This document shows positions 7,957 to 17,300 of a stretch of 64,000 nucleotides of DNA, piece by piece; the first letter of the stretch is position 1; the number at the start of each line of letters is the position of its first letter. The position numbers and the translations under genes were made by a program. Below the pieces are notes generated by a model. The model was not told the DNA's origin and did no database searches. It worked only from the letters and a program-made list of their open reading frames with translations. Source of the DNA: Starkeya sp. ORNL1 (GTDB taxonomy: Bacteria > Pseudomonadota > Alphaproteobacteria > Rhizobiales > Xanthobacteraceae); assembly GCF_012971745.1 (NCBI RefSeq), contig NZ_CP048834.1:4845001-4909000 (forward strand), read 5' to 3'.

Positions 7957-9564
7957 GTGACATTTCCGCTTTCCCGACGCGCGCTGCTGGCCACTTCGAC
8001 CAGCGCGCTGGCGCTGCTCGCCTTGCCCCGTTTCGGCTGGAGCGGGGAACCCACGCGCGGCGGCCGGCTGGTGGTCGCGGCGGATTCGGAGCCGGCGAAC
8101 CTGAACCCGGCGATCGTCGCCTCGAACGGCGTGTTCTTCGTCGCCAGCAAGGTGATCGAGCCGCTGGCCGAGGCCTCCTATGACGGCAAGGACGGGCTGA
8201 CGCCGCGGCTCGCCACCTTGTGGGAGGGCTCGGCCGACGGCAGGTCGGTGACGTTCCGGCTGCGCGAGGGCGTGCTCTGGCACGATGGCAAGCCCTTCAC
8301 CTCCGCCGACGTCGCGTTCTCCGCGCTCGAGGTCTGGAAGAAGCTGCAGAATCTTGGCCGCGTGGTGTTCAGGGAACTGGAGGCGGTCGACACGCCCGAC
8401 GAGCACACGGCGGTGTTCCGCTTCAGCGCGCCGACGCCGTTCCAGCTCATCCGCAACGCGCTGCCGGTGGTCACCTCGGTGCTGCCGAAGCATGTCTATG
8501 CCGGCACCGACATCGCCAAAAACCCCGCCAATGTGCGCCTCGTCGGCACCGGGCCGTATCGCTTCGCCGACTACAAGCCCGGCGAATATTATCTGCTGAA
8601 GCGCAACGAGGCCTATTGGGACCAGGGCCGGCCCTATCTCGACGAGATCATCTTCCGTGTGCTGCCGGATCGCGCCGCGGCGGGCAACGCGCTGGAGGCC
8701 GGCGAGATCGGGCTCGCCGCGTTCTCCGCTGTGCCGCTGGCCGATCTCGCGCGCATCGGCAAGGTGCCCGGCCTGAAGGTCTATGCCAATGGCTATGAGG
8801 CGCTGACCTACCAGCTCATCGTCGAGATCAACCACACCCGCAAGGAGCTTGCCGACATCCGCGTGCGGCAGGCGCTGGCCCACGCCATCGATCGCGACTT
8901 CGTGGTGAAGACCATCTTCCTCGGCTACGCCAGGACTTCGACCGGGCCGGTGCCGCGCACCGACCGCACCTTCTACACCGACGACGTGCCGAGCTTCCCG
9001 TTCGATCCCGCCAAGGCCAATGCGCTGCTCGACGCGGCGGGCTACGCCAAAGGCGCGGACGGCGTGCGCTTCAGGCTGCGCCTGCTGCCGGCCCCGTTCT
9101 TCAACGAGACCGTCCAGTTCGGCGCCTATCTGCGGCAGGCGCTGGCGGCGGTCGGCATCGACGCCGAGATCGTGTCGAACGACACGCCGGCACATTTGAA
9201 GGCCGTCTATACCGACCACGCCTTCGACATCACGGTGGCGACGCCGGTGTATCGCGGCGATCCGGCGATCTCCACCACCATCCTCTACCAGAGCGGCCTG
9301 CCGGCCGGCGTGCCGTTCTCCAACCAATATGGCTACGCCAATCCGGCGGTCGACGAACTGATCCGCAAGGCGGCGGGCGCGATCGACGACAGTGCGCGCA
9401 CCGCGCTCTACAAGGCATTCCAGAAGGCGGTGGTCGGCGATGTCGCGCTGATCAATGTCGCCGAGTTCAGCTTCATCACGGTGGCCAGCGACAAGGTGCG
9501 CAACGTCTCCAACAATCCGCGCTGGGCGGTGTCGAACTGGGCGGACACCTCGGTCGAGGGCTAG
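7957..9564 (+). CDS. ABC transporter solute-binding protein, family 5 (dipeptide/nickel type)
   Basis: 535 residues, periplasmic. The N-terminus MTFPLSRRALLATSTSALAL is a twin-arginine-like signal (SRRALLA). The mature part has the SBP_bac_5 signature: a PANLNPAI block, EPLAEASYDGKDGLTPRLA, and the family region LREGVLWHDGKPFTSADVAF (residues 95-115). The GTG at 7957 is chosen because GAGAGG ends 7 nt upstream; a TTG at 7951 would leave no spacing. First gene of a five-gene transporter; its ligand may be an amine or peptide linked to the preceding transaminase, which is inference only. Confidence 0.92.
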   Translation: MTFPLSRRALLATSTSALALLALPRFGWSGEPTRGGRLVVAADSEPANLNPAIVASNGVFFVASKVIEPLAEASYDGKDGLTPRLATLWEGSADGRSVTFRLREGVLWHDGKPFTSADVAFSALEVWKKLQNLGRVVFRELEAVDTPDEHTAVFRFSAPTPFQLIRNALPVVTSVLPKHVYAGTDIAKNPANVRLVGTGPYRFADYKPGEYYLLKRNEAYWDQGRPYLDEIIFRVLPDRAAAGNALEAGEIGLAAFSAVPLADLARIGKVPGLKVYANGYEALTYQLIVEINHTRKELADIRVRQALAHAIDRDFVVKTIFLGYARTSTGPVPRTDRTFYTDDVPSFPFDPAKANALLDAAGYAKGADGVRFRLRLLPAPFFNETVQFGAYLRQALAAVGIDAEIVSNDTPAHLKAVYTDHAFDITVATPVYRGDPAISTTILYQSGLPAGVPFSNQYGYANPAVDELIRKAAGAIDDSARTALYKAFQKAVVGDVALINVAEFSFITVASDKVRNVSNNPRWAVSNWADTSVEG

Positions 9565-9565
9565 A

Positions 9566-9681
9566 GCATGTTCCGCAAAAGTTGAATGACTTTTGCGATC
9601 AGAACATACTCCAGCATATTGAATCTAGAGCACTTTCTTGTCGTTCGGATGCTTCCATCCCAACGGAAGGGGCTCTGGGAA
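9566..9681. repeat. Dispersed intergenic palindromic repeats (two units)
   Basis: Unit one, about 9566-9602: AGAGCATGTTCCGCAAAAGT followed by TGAATGACTTTTGCGATC, a hairpin with CGCAAAAGT / ACTTTTGCG arms. Unit two, about 9630-9681: AGAGCAC, then CGTTCGGATGCTTCCATCCC and AACGGAAGGGGCTCTGG. The same two units recur near 13.13-13.22 and 61.85-61.95 kb. The repeat separates the solute-binding gene from the first permease gene and could act as an mRNA-stabilising or attenuating structure. Confidence 0.8.
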
Positions 9682-9706
9682 GCGGGAATCGCCAGTGCCG
9701 GGAATC

Positions 9707-10696
9707 ATGGAGCGGACCTTCCGCCTGATCGGACGGCGTCTGGCCGGCGCGGTGCCGGTGCTGCTCCTCGTGGCGATCGGCACCTTCCTGTTGCTGGAGA
9801 TGGCGCCGGGCGACGCGGTCGACGCCTATCTCGCCGGCACCGGCGGTGCCGACGCCGCCCGCATCGAGCAGCTGCGCGCCGCATGGGGCCTCGATGCCGG
9901 GCCGTTGCAGCGCGCCCTCGCTTATGCGGCGGCGCTGGCGAGCGGCAATCTCGGCTGGTCGGTGGCGTTCGAGCGGCCGGTGCTCGACGTGCTGCTGGAG
10001 CGGCTGCCGAACACGCTGGTGCTGATGGGCCTCGCCACCGCGCTGGCCTTCGCGCTCGGCTCGGCGCTCGGCATCATCGCCGGCGCCCGTCCGGGCAGCG
10101 CCCGGGACCGCGCGCTTTCCTTCGCCTCGGTAGCGATCTACGCCGTGCCGGGGTTCTGGCTGGGGCTCGTGCTCATCATCGTCTTCGCGGTCGATTTGCA
10201 CTGGCTGCCGATCGGCGGGATGGAGACGATCGCCTCGGGGTACAGCGGCGTGGCGCGGCTCCTCGATATTGGACGCCACCTCATCCTGCCGGTGGCCTCG
10301 CTCGGCCTGGTCTATCTCGCGCTCTATCTGCGGCTGATGCGCGACGGCATGGCCGAGCTGTGGCGTGAGGATTACGTGCTGGCGGCGCGGGCGCACGGCA
10401 TCGCCGGCTGGCGGCTGGTGCTGCGCCATGTCGCCCGCAACGCGCTCTTGCCGGTCATCGCCATGCTCGGCCTGCAATCCGCCTCCATGCTCGGCGGCAG
10501 CGTGGTGATCGAGAGCGTGTTCGCGGTCCCCGGCCTCGGACGGCTGGCGCAGGAGGCGGTGGGGCGGCGGGACATGCCGCTGCTGCTCGGCATCGTGCTG
10601 CTCAGCGCGGCGCTGGTGATCGTGATCAATCTCCTGACCGACATCGCCTATGCCGCGCTCGACCCGCGCGTCGGCAGCACGGGGCGCGCCGCATGA
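9707..10696 (+). CDS. ABC transporter permease 1 (DppB/OppB type)
   Basis: 329-residue inner-membrane protein with about six transmembrane segments. The N-terminus LIGRRLAGAVPVLLLVAIGT and the GDAVDAYL segment are typical of DppB. The coupling helix lies at DYVLAARAHGIAGWRLVLRH (EAA-like loop, near residue 225). The ATG at 9707 follows GGGAA; the longer frame from 9638 would start inside the repeat. It overlaps the next gene by 4 nt (ATGA). Confidence 0.92.
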   Translation: MERTFRLIGRRLAGAVPVLLLVAIGTFLLLEMAPGDAVDAYLAGTGGADAARIEQLRAAWGLDAGPLQRALAYAAALASGNLGWSVAFERPVLDVLLERLPNTLVLMGLATALAFALGSALGIIAGARPGSARDRALSFASVAIYAVPGFWLGLVLIIVFAVDLHWLPIGGMETIASGYSGVARLLDIGRHLILPVASLGLVYLALYLRLMRDGMAELWREDYVLAARAHGIAGWRLVLRHVARNALLPVIAMLGLQSASMLGGSVVIESVFAVPGLGRLAQEAVGRRDMPLLLGIVLLSAALVIVINLLTDIAYAALDPRVGSTGRAA

Positions 10697-11523
10697 GGAC
10701 GCTGCGCGCCATGCTCGCGACCGGAGAGGGCGCTGTCGGCCTCGCGCTGCTCGCCATCCTCGCGCTCGCGGCGCTGGCCGCCCCGTTCGTCTTTCCTGGC
10801 GATCCGCTCGCCATTGCCGGGCCGGCCCTGGTGCGCCCCTTCAGCGACCTTGCCCATCCGCTCGGCACCGATCGCCTCGGCCGCGACGTGGCGGTCGAAC
10901 TGGTCCATGGCGCCCGCACCACGCTGCTGGTTGCCATCGCCGCCGCAATCACCGCGCTCGGCATCGGGACGCTGGTCGGGACGCTCGCCGGCTTTCTCGG
11001 CGGCCTTGCCGACGAGGTGCTGATGCGCATCACCGAGGCATTCCAGACCGTGCCGGCCTTCCTGCTGGCGCTCGCCTTCATCAGCGTGGCCGGCCCCACC
11101 GTCGCGACCATCGTGCTCGCCATCGCGCTCGGCGCCTGGACCCAGCCGGCGCGGATCGCGCGGGCGCAGGTGCTGTCGCTGCGCGAGCGCGATTTCGTCG
11201 CCGGCGCGCGGGTGATCGGCATGACGCCGCTGGAGATCGCGCTGCGCGAGGTGCTGCCGAACGCGCTGACGCCGGTGGTGTCGCTCGCCGCGGTGATCGT
11301 CGCCGGCGCGGTGCTGATCGAGGCGGCGCTGTCGTTTCTCGGCCTGGGCGATCCCAACCGCGTCACCTGGGGCTCGATGATCGCGGAAGGCCGGACCGTG
11401 CTGCGGGGCGCGCCGTTCCTGTCCATCGTGCCGGGCCTCGCATTGGTGACGACGGTGCTCGCGGTGCATCTCGTCGGGCGCAGCTTCCTGATCGCGACCC
11501 ATACGCGGAATACCCTGGCATGA
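10693..11523 (+). CDS. ABC transporter permease 2 (DppC/OppC type)
   Basis: 276-residue inner-membrane protein. It shows the DppC features LGTDRLGRDVAVELVHGART near residue 57 and the EAA-like loop ERDFVAGARVIGMTPLEIAL followed by LPNALTPVV. It overlaps its neighbours by 4 nt on both sides, so expression is coupled within the operon. Confidence 0.92.
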   Translation: MRTLRAMLATGEGAVGLALLAILALAALAAPFVFPGDPLAIAGPALVRPFSDLAHPLGTDRLGRDVAVELVHGARTTLLVAIAAAITALGIGTLVGTLAGFLGGLADEVLMRITEAFQTVPAFLLALAFISVAGPTVATIVLAIALGAWTQPARIARAQVLSLRERDFVAGARVIGMTPLEIALREVLPNALTPVVSLAAVIVAGAVLIEAALSFLGLGDPNRVTWGSMIAEGRTVLRGAPFLSIVPGLALVTTVLAVHLVGRSFLIATHTRNTLA

Positions 11524-12365
11524 GAGACCCGCTGTTCTTCTCGCTGCGGGACGTCGGGGTGGCCTATCGCCAGGGCGGCGGGCAGGTTACAGCGTTGGCC
11601 GGCATCGATCTCGACCTGGCGGTCGGGCGCCGTCTCGCGCTCGTCGGCGAGAGCGGCTCCGGCAAGTCGACCTTGGCGATGGCGATCGCCGGCCTGCTCG
11701 TGGATACCGCTGTCACCACCGGATCACTGTCGTTCCCGGCGCTCGGTGCACCCTCGCGGCCTGGCCGCGATGTCGGCGTGGTGTTCCAGAATGCCAGCGG
11801 CAGCCTCAATCCGGTGCTGCGCATCGGCGACCAGGTTGCCGAGATCATCGTGGCGCATCGCGGGTCGAGCTGGGGAGCGGCCCGCGCGCGGGCGCTGGAA
11901 CTCATCGACACGGTGCGGATCCCGCAGGCGCGGCAGGCCATGGGCCGCTTTCCCCACGAATTCTCTGGCGGCCAGCGCCAGCGCATCGCCATGGCGGCGG
12001 CGCTTGCGGTCGACCCGCCTTTCCTGATCGCCGACGAGCCGACCAGCGCGCTCGACACCGTGGTGCAGCGCGAGTTGGTGACGCTGCTCGACGAACTCGT
12101 GCGGGAGCAGAGGCTGACGCTGCTGTTCGTGACCCACGACATCGCGCTGGCCTCCGAACTCGCCGACGAGGTGGCGGTGCTGTTGCGCGGCCGGCTGGTG
12201 GAGACCGGCCCGGCGGCGCAAGTGCTCAGCCGGCCATCGCACCCCTATACGCGCGCCCTGCTCGCGACCCGGCTCGATCTCGACACACCGCGCGCCGCCC
12301 GCCTCTTGGAAATGGACACCGCCGACTTCACGGTCCGCCGGCCGGATGCGGTGCGCCGTGGATAG
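11520..12365 (+). CDS. ABC transporter ATP-binding protein 1 (DppD type)
   Basis: 281 residues. Walker A GESGSGKST (near residue 44), Q-loop VVFQNASGSLNPV, signature FSGGQRQRIAMA, Walker [13 protein letters not shown] and H-loop VTHDIAL. The C-terminal HPYTRALL segment is characteristic of oligopeptide/dipeptide ATPases. The start at 11520 overlaps the permease stop by 4 nt; longer upstream frames are shadows of the permease gene. Confidence 0.92.
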   Translation: MRDPLFFSLRDVGVAYRQGGGQVTALAGIDLDLAVGRRLALVGESGSGKSTLAMAIAGLLVDTAVTTGSLSFPALGAPSRPGRDVGVVFQNASGSLNPVLRIGDQVAEIIVAHRGSSWGAARARALELIDTVRIPQARQAMGRFPHEFSGGQRQRIAMAAALAVDPPFLIADEPTSALDTVVQRELVTLLDELVREQRLTLLFVTHDIALASELADEVAVLLRGRLVETGPAAQVLSRPSHPYTRALLATRLDLDTPRAARLLEMDTADFTVRRPDAVRRG

Positions 12366-13134
12366 GCCGGCGCTGCTGGAGGTCGCCGGGCTGCGCAAGG
12401 CCTATGCGCGCGGCGGTGTGGCAACGGTCGCGCTGGACGGCATCGACCTCGGCATCGCCCGCGGCGAGACCCTGGCGCTGGCCGGGGCCTCCGGTTCCGG
12501 CAAGACCACCCTGGCGCGCTGCATCCTGCGGCTGGCCGAACCGGATGCCGGCACCATCCGCTTCGACGGCGCCGACCTGCTGGCGTTGCGCGGCGGAGCC
12601 TTGCGCGCGGTCCGTCCGCGGCTGCAGATGGTGTTCCAGGATCCGCTCGCCGCGTTCAATCCCCGCGCCACGGTCGCCCGGTTGATCGAGGATCCGCTGC
12701 GGCTCCATCGGATCGTGCCGCGAGGCGCGCGCCGGGCAGCGGTGCTCGATCTGCTCGCCCGCGTGCATCTGCCCGCCGACATCGCCGGGCGGCGGCCGCA
12801 TGAGATATCGGGCGGCCAGCGCCAGCGCGTCGCCATTGCGCGCGCCATCGCCACGCGGCCGGACCTGATCGTGCTCGACGAGCCGGTCTCGGCGCTCGAT
12901 GTTTCGGTCCGCGCGCAGATCCTCAACCTGCTCATGGACCTGCAGGACCAGAGCGGCGTCGCCTATCTGCTGATCTCCCACGATCTTGCGGTGGTGCACG
13001 CCGTGGCCCGGCGCGTCGCCATCATGGAGGCGGGGCGGATTGTGGAAAGCGGCGCGACCGACGCGGTGTTCGCGGCGCCCGAGGCGGCCGCGACCCGGAC
13101 TTTGCTCCGCGCCGCCCCGCGCCTGAAGGCTTAG
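12346..13134 (+). CDS. ABC transporter ATP-binding protein 2 (DppF type)
   Basis: 262 residues from the ATG at 12346; a GTG at 12358 that sits on the preceding stop codon is an equally plausible start (258 residues). Walker A GASGSGKTT, Q-loop MVFQDPLAAFNPR, signature ISGGQRQRVAIA, Walker B LIVLDEPVSALD, H-loop ISHDLAV. Last gene of the five-gene ABC operon that begins at 7957. A dispersed palindrome follows at once. Confidence 0.92.
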   Translation: MRCAVDRPALLEVAGLRKAYARGGVATVALDGIDLGIARGETLALAGASGSGKTTLARCILRLAEPDAGTIRFDGADLLALRGGALRAVRPRLQMVFQDPLAAFNPRATVARLIEDPLRLHRIVPRGARRAAVLDLLARVHLPADIAGRRPHEISGGQRQRVAIARAIATRPDLIVLDEPVSALDVSVRAQILNLLMDLQDQSGVAYLLISHDLAVVHAVARRVAIMEAGRIVESGATDAVFAAPEAAATRTLLRAAPRLKA

Positions 13135-13221
13135 AGCATTTCCCGATCAGATGGAATCATCTGATCGAAGAGGAATTGCTCTGGAGCATGTCCCGCAAAA
13201 GTTGGAGGACTTTTGCGATCA
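13133..13221. repeat. Dispersed intergenic palindromic repeats (two units)
   Basis: Unit at 13133-13182 is a near-perfect palindrome: AGAGCATTTCCCGATCAGAT, central GGAA, then CATCTGATCG and a closing TTGCTCT. Unit at 13183-13220 is GGAGCATGTCCCGCAAAAGT with GACTTTTGCGATC. Same family as near 5.6, 9.6 and 61.85 kb. It lies between convergent genes and may also terminate transcription. Confidence 0.85.
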
Positions 13222-14079
13222 TCATCCGGTCGGCGCACGGTGCTCCCGAAAAGCTGCAGCCAGCGTCCGCAGGGCCGCTCGTGACCTCTGGTCCGTGAGG
13301 GCCGAATGAAGCACCACCTCGGACGAAGGAAGCGGGGGGAGCCCAAGCCGCTCCCCGATATCGACGGTGCCAGCGGGCGCTATCCGATACGATAGAGGAG
13401 CAACCGCGAGCCCTGCCGCCACTGCGGCATGGACAGCGGACGAGCCCCCTCCCAGAAATACTTCGGTCCACCTTATTCCCGCGGCGTCGAGAGCGTGCGT
13501 CGCGATATTGCGGACGCCGCAGGTTGGGGTCAGCGTGGCCAGGCGCAGCGGCTCTCCCTGCCGGTGCTCGAACCCTTGTGCCGCGAACCAGCCAAAGCGT
13601 TCATGCGCCAGCGTCTCTCCATCCCGCCGGTCATCTTCGCGCTGGATGATCGCCGCATCGAGCCGCCCCTGGTCGAAGAGGTCGAGCAGTTTGCGCGAGC
13701 TGTCGAGCTGCACTTCGATGGTGAGATTCGGATCATGCGCGTGCAGCCGTGCCAGCAATGTCGGAACCTCTGGTCCCGCAACATGGGCGGCAATGCCGAG
13801 ACCGAAGCGCCTCGGCGGCGAATCGAGTCCGGCAACCGCGCGCTCGTGAGCCGCGATGAATTCCCTCGCCCCATCCAGAAAAGCGGCGCCTTGCGCCGAC
13901 AGCCGCACTGATCGGGGTGTGCGTTCGATCAGCCGATATCCGATGCGGTCCTCAAGCCGCTTGAGCTTCACGCTGATGGCGCCCTGCGTGGTGCCCAACG
14001 CCTCGGCGGCGCGGGTGAAGCTCTGAAGGTCGGCGACCGTCACGAAAATCCTCACGGCCTCAACGTCGAGCGTCAGCAT
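13222..14079 (-). CDS. LysR-family transcriptional regulator, divergent from an efflux gene
   Basis: 285 residues. The helix-turn-helix is SFTRAAEALGTTQGAISVKL, followed by RLEDRIGYRLIERTPRSVRL, then a PBP2-like sensor domain from about residue 90 (FGLGIAAHVAGPEVP). The ATG at 14079 is chosen; an upstream ATT would be needed for the longer frame. It is transcribed away from the DHA2 transporter gene with a 180-nt shared upstream region, the usual arrangement for a LysR regulator controlling its neighbour. Confidence 0.88.
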   Translation of the reverse strand: MLTLDVEAVRIFVTVADLQSFTRAAEALGTTQGAISVKLKRLEDRIGYRLIERTPRSVRLSAQGAAFLDGAREFIAAHERAVAGLDSPPRRFGLGIAAHVAGPEVPTLLARLHAHDPNLTIEVQLDSSRKLLDLFDQGRLDAAIIQREDDRRDGETLAHERFGWFAAQGFEHRQGEPLRLATLTPTCGVRNIATHALDAAGIRWTEVFLGGGSSAVHAAVAAGLAVAPLSYRIAPAGTVDIGERLGLPPLPSSEVVLHSALTDQRSRAALRTLAAAFREHRAPTG

Positions 14080-14258
14080 TTTACTATCCGAATTTGTTGT
14101 CTCTGAAATCAATATTGATGCGGTTCTGTTGTCGTCAAGGCCTGCCTATGTTCGGCGGGCATCCGACATGGGGCGGCGACCAGAGAGCCGGGCTTCTTCG
14201 ATCGAGCGCCTCTCTGACCCGCAGGTCAGCCCTCGACAGCAGGCTAAAGGTTGAAGAC

Positions 14259-15802
14259 ATGACGCGTTCGATGACAGGCCGGAACACCGTCGCGCTGGCA
14301 GCCGCCTGCCTCGCGTCGCTGATGTTCGGACTGGAGATCTCCAGCGTGCCGACGATCCTTCCCACATTGGAGAAGATTCTGCCCGCCGACTTTCAGCAAC
14401 TCCAATGGATCATGAACGCCTATACGATCGCGGTCACGACCGTGCTCATGGCGACGGGAACGCTGGCGGACCGCTATGGACGAAAGCGGGTCTTCGTCGC
14501 CAGCATCGCCATCTTCGGCCTGGCTTCCCTCGTCTGTGGGCTGGCGCAAGACGCTCTCGTCCTCATCTGGAGCCGGTTTCTGCAGGGAATGAGCGGCGGT
14601 GCGATGCTGATTTGCCAGGTTGCCGTGCTTTCGCACCAGTTCCGGGAGGGGTCGGAACGCGCGACAGCCTTTGCCGCCTGGGGGATCATTTTCGGGATCG
14701 GTCTCGGCTTCGGCCCCATCATCGGCGCGGCCATCGTCGCACTCTCCGATTGGCAATGGGTGTTCCTGATCCACGTCATCCTTGCGATCGTCACCACCAC
14801 CCTCGCCGTTGTGGGAGTACAGGAGTCGCGCGATCCCGACGCCGAGAGCCTCGATCTTGCCGGCATTCTAACGCTGTCGGCATCCGTATTCTGCCTGGCC
14901 TTCTACATAACGCAGGGCCCCGACTTGGGCTTCTCGAGCCGGGCAGGCCTGGCAATCCTTGCAATCGCCATCCTGAGCTTCGGGGCCTTCGTACTGGTGG
15001 AAACGCGCCAGAGCCGTCCGATGTTCGACTTCTCGGTGCTCCGCATTCCGACCTTCGCGGGTGCCCTGCTGGGGTCGATGGGGATGAATTTCAGCTTCTG
15101 GCCGTTCATGATCTATCTTCCGATCTTCTTCCGAAACGCGCTCGGCTACGGAAATGTCGCGGCTGGCGTGGCGCTGCTGGCCTACACCCTGCCGGCACTC
15201 GTGGTTCCGCCGCTCGGCGAGCGGATGCTGCTGCGCTTCCAAGCCAGGATTGCGATCCCGACGGGACTGGTCGTCATCGGCCTTGGCTTCATGCTGATGT
15301 GGGCCGGAAGTGGCGTCGGCCACGCCAGTTGGCTGACGATGTTGCCCGGCTGTCTGCTCGCCGGCATTGGGCTGGGTCTGACCAACACGCCTGTGACCAA
15401 TACGACGACCGCAGCGGTGCCGAGCACGCGGGCCGGCATGGCTTCAGGCATCGATATGAGCGCTCGGATGATCTCGCTGGCGATCAACATAGCCCTGATG
15501 GGCTTCATCCTGATCGCGGGGGTATCCTCCTGGCTGGAGAACGCTTTGCCCGAAGCAATCGGGCAGACCGCCTGCAGCATCTTGCGGAGAAGGTGGCGGG
15601 CGGGAGTGTCGATCCATCCGGCTTCCCGGAGCTGAACGCACTGGTGGCATCGGGTGCAGATCTGCAGGCGGCCCTCATGCACGGCTTCAGGCTGGTGATG
15701 CTCTACGGAGGAATCTCCGTCTGGATCTTGGCCTTGGCGAGCTATCTGATCTTCGGCGGAAAGGCTCGCATCACCGAGAACCGTCTGGCCGAGCAGCCGT
15801 GA
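14259..15802 (+). pseudogene. DHA2-family (EmrB/QacA) multidrug efflux MFS transporter, frameshifted near its end
   Basis: The frame from the ATG at 14259 encodes an MFS protein with about 14 hydrophobic segments and the motif-A loop GTLADRYGRKRVF (residues 68-80). After SWLENALPEAIGQ this frame gives an unrelated arginine-rich tail and stops at 15635. A natural continuation appears in the next frame: DRLQHLAEKVAGGSVDPSG, then a hydrophobic helix (YGGISVWILALASYLIFGG) ending at 15802. One missing base near 15561-15572 would join the two. It is therefore either a recent frameshift mutation removing the last membrane helix or a sequencing error. The divergent LysR gene probably regulates it. 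Confidence 0.8.
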
Positions 15803-16043
15803 GCTTCAATGAACAAGGAACGCCCTTTCATGAAGGCGATCGAGCGGACCGTCGAGACGTCGTCCCCCCAAACGTGATAGCCTTCGGAAGTCTCGGCAGG
15901 GTGAGAAGCTCCATGAGGCGGCGGAAATTTGTCACGCTTCTCACCCGGCGCAGCAGCGATCTCAGCGGTGGATCGGTGCGCTTATGACGATTGCCACAAG
16001 CAACCCAGGAGCCAAGCGCGTCTGACGACAACGGAGGATCAAC
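15803..16043. other. Intergenic spacer with a 22-codon mini frame
   Basis: About 240 nt between the transporter and the NmrA-like gene. A 22-codon frame starts with ATG at 15809 (MNKERPFMKAIERTVETSSP, then QT and stop). It has no clear ribosome site and no recognised family; it may be a leader peptide or chance. I see no clear terminator. Confidence 0.3.
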
Positions 16044-16796
16044 ATGAAGTTCGTTGTGATCGGCGGTACCGGCCTGATCGGCTCGAAGACCGTCGCCATC
16101 CTGCGCCGGGGTGGCCACGAAGTCCTCGCCGCCTCGCCCAATAGCGGCGTCAACACCATCACCGGCGAGGGGCTCAAAGTGGCCTTGGCCGGCGCGCAGG
16201 TCGTGATCGACCTCGCCAATTCGCCCTCATTTGAAGACAAGGCGGTGCTGGAGTTCTTCGAGACCTCCGGCCGCAACCTTCTCGCGGCGGAGGCCGCAGC
16301 CGGTGTCCGACACCATGTCGCGCTCTCCATCGTCGCAATAGACCGGACAGACAATGGCTATTTCCGCGCCAAGGTCGCCCAAGAGAAACTGATCAAGAAC
16401 TCCGGCATCCCATACACCATCATCCGCTCGACCCAGTTCCTGGAATTCCTCCGCGGCGTTGCAGATATAAGTGCGGATGGAAACGTGGTCAGGCTCCCGC
16501 CCGTCCTGTTCCAGCCCATCGCTTCGGACGACGTTGCTGCCAGCGTTGCCGACGTGGCGCTGGCGCCGCCGCACAATGGCATCGTTGAGATCGCCGGCCC
16601 GGAACGAGCTCTGCTTAACGAATTCGTCGCCCGCTATCTGAAGGCGGTCGGCGAGCCGCGCGAGGTAGTGAGCGATCCCGAGGCCGGATACAGCGGCGGC
16701 CGGGTCGAGGAGTACTCGCTCGTGCCGTTGGGCGAGGCGCGCCTCGGCCGCATAGATTTCGACGCATGGCTCCGCCGCTCACAGGCAGCAGCCTGA
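16044..16796 (+). CDS. NmrA-like / atypical SDR NAD(P)-binding protein
   Basis: 250 residues with an N-terminal Rossmann motif VIGGTGLIGSKT (GGTGxxG) at residues 5-16. ALSIVAIDR and GYFRAKVAQEKLIKNSG fit the atypical SDR / NmrA-like group, which often senses NAD(P) or acts as an epimerase-reductase. The C-terminal part has the IVEIAGPERALLNEFVARYL block common in these proteins. The catalytic YxxxK is replaced by a FRAKVAQEK arrangement. The start ATG follows GGAGGATCAAC. The cupin gene is next, 66 nt downstream on the same strand; such NAD(P)-binding/cupin pairs are frequent in rhizobia. Function unknown. Confidence 0.85.
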   Translation: MKFVVIGGTGLIGSKTVAILRRGGHEVLAASPNSGVNTITGEGLKVALAGAQVVIDLANSPSFEDKAVLEFFETSGRNLLAAEAAAGVRHHVALSIVAIDRTDNGYFRAKVAQEKLIKNSGIPYTIIRSTQFLEFLRGVADISADGNVVRLPPVLFQPIASDDVAASVADVALAPPHNGIVEIAGPERALLNEFVARYLKAVGEPREVVSDPEAGYSGGRVEEYSLVPLGEARLGRIDFDAWLRRSQAAA

Positions 16797-16862
16797 TCCC
16801 GCATCGGAGGTACGCCCGGTCTGCCACGAGTGGGTCCTGGGCAACGAACGAAAGAGGCGACA

Positions 16863-17252
16863 ATGACGATCAAACTCGTTGCGTTGGTTCTTCTGTGCCT
16901 CATGACCGGCACGGCGGCGGCTCAGGAGCCTAAGGTCACGGCACTCATGTCCAAGGATCTTCCGGAGAGTCCCGGCAGGGAAGCTCTGATGATCACAGTC
17001 GAGCATGCGCCCGGCGGGTCGAGCGCTATCCACCGACACAATGCACATGCGTTTGTTTACGTGCTGGAGGGCTCCGTCGTGATGCAGCTGAAGGGTGGAC
17101 AACAGGTGACACTGACACCAGGACAGTCCTTCTATGAAGGCCCTGACGATGTTCATGTCGTCGACCGGAACGCAAGCAGCACCCAGCCGGCGAAATTCCT
17201 GGTGGTCTTGATCAAGGACAAGGGCGCCCCGGCACTCGTACCCGCACAGTGA
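16863..17252 (+). CDS. Exported cupin-domain protein
   Basis: 129 residues. An N-terminal signal peptide (MTIKLVALVLLCLMTGTAAA) is followed by a single cupin domain: GSSAIHRHNAHAFVYVLEG carries the HxH...E motif, and PGQSFYEGPDDVHVV carries the second His. The metal site looks intact. The ATG at 16863 is preferred over an upstream frame start because the signal peptide begins there. Probably co-transcribed with the NmrA-like gene. The role is unknown. Confidence 0.85.
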   Translation: MTIKLVALVLLCLMTGTAAAQEPKVTALMSKDLPESPGREALMITVEHAPGGSSAIHRHNAHAFVYVLEGSVVMQLKGGQQVTLTPGQSFYEGPDDVHVVDRNASSTQPAKFLVVLIKDKGAPALVPAQ

Positions 17253-17260
17253 CTGTTACG

Positions 17261-17300
17261 GCAACCCAAATACCGCAACCCAAATACCGCAACCCAAGTA
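17261..17300. repeat. Short tandem repeat, 14-nt unit
   Basis: Three head-to-tail copies of GCAACCCAAATACC starting at 17261, 17275 and 17289, the last truncated and altered to GCAACCCAAGTA. They begin 8 nt after the cupin stop codon. Probably replication slippage. Confidence 0.9.

Noticed and set aside
6637..9327. Very long minus-strand open frame (896 codons) opposite the transaminase and binding protein
   Set aside because: It is antisense to two clear genes, rich in Arg/Gly/His, and has no recognisable domain; it is a GC-rich codon-position shadow.
17261..17300. CRISPR-like direct repeats
   Set aside because: The 14-nt units are directly adjacent without spacers, only three copies, and no cas genes are nearby.
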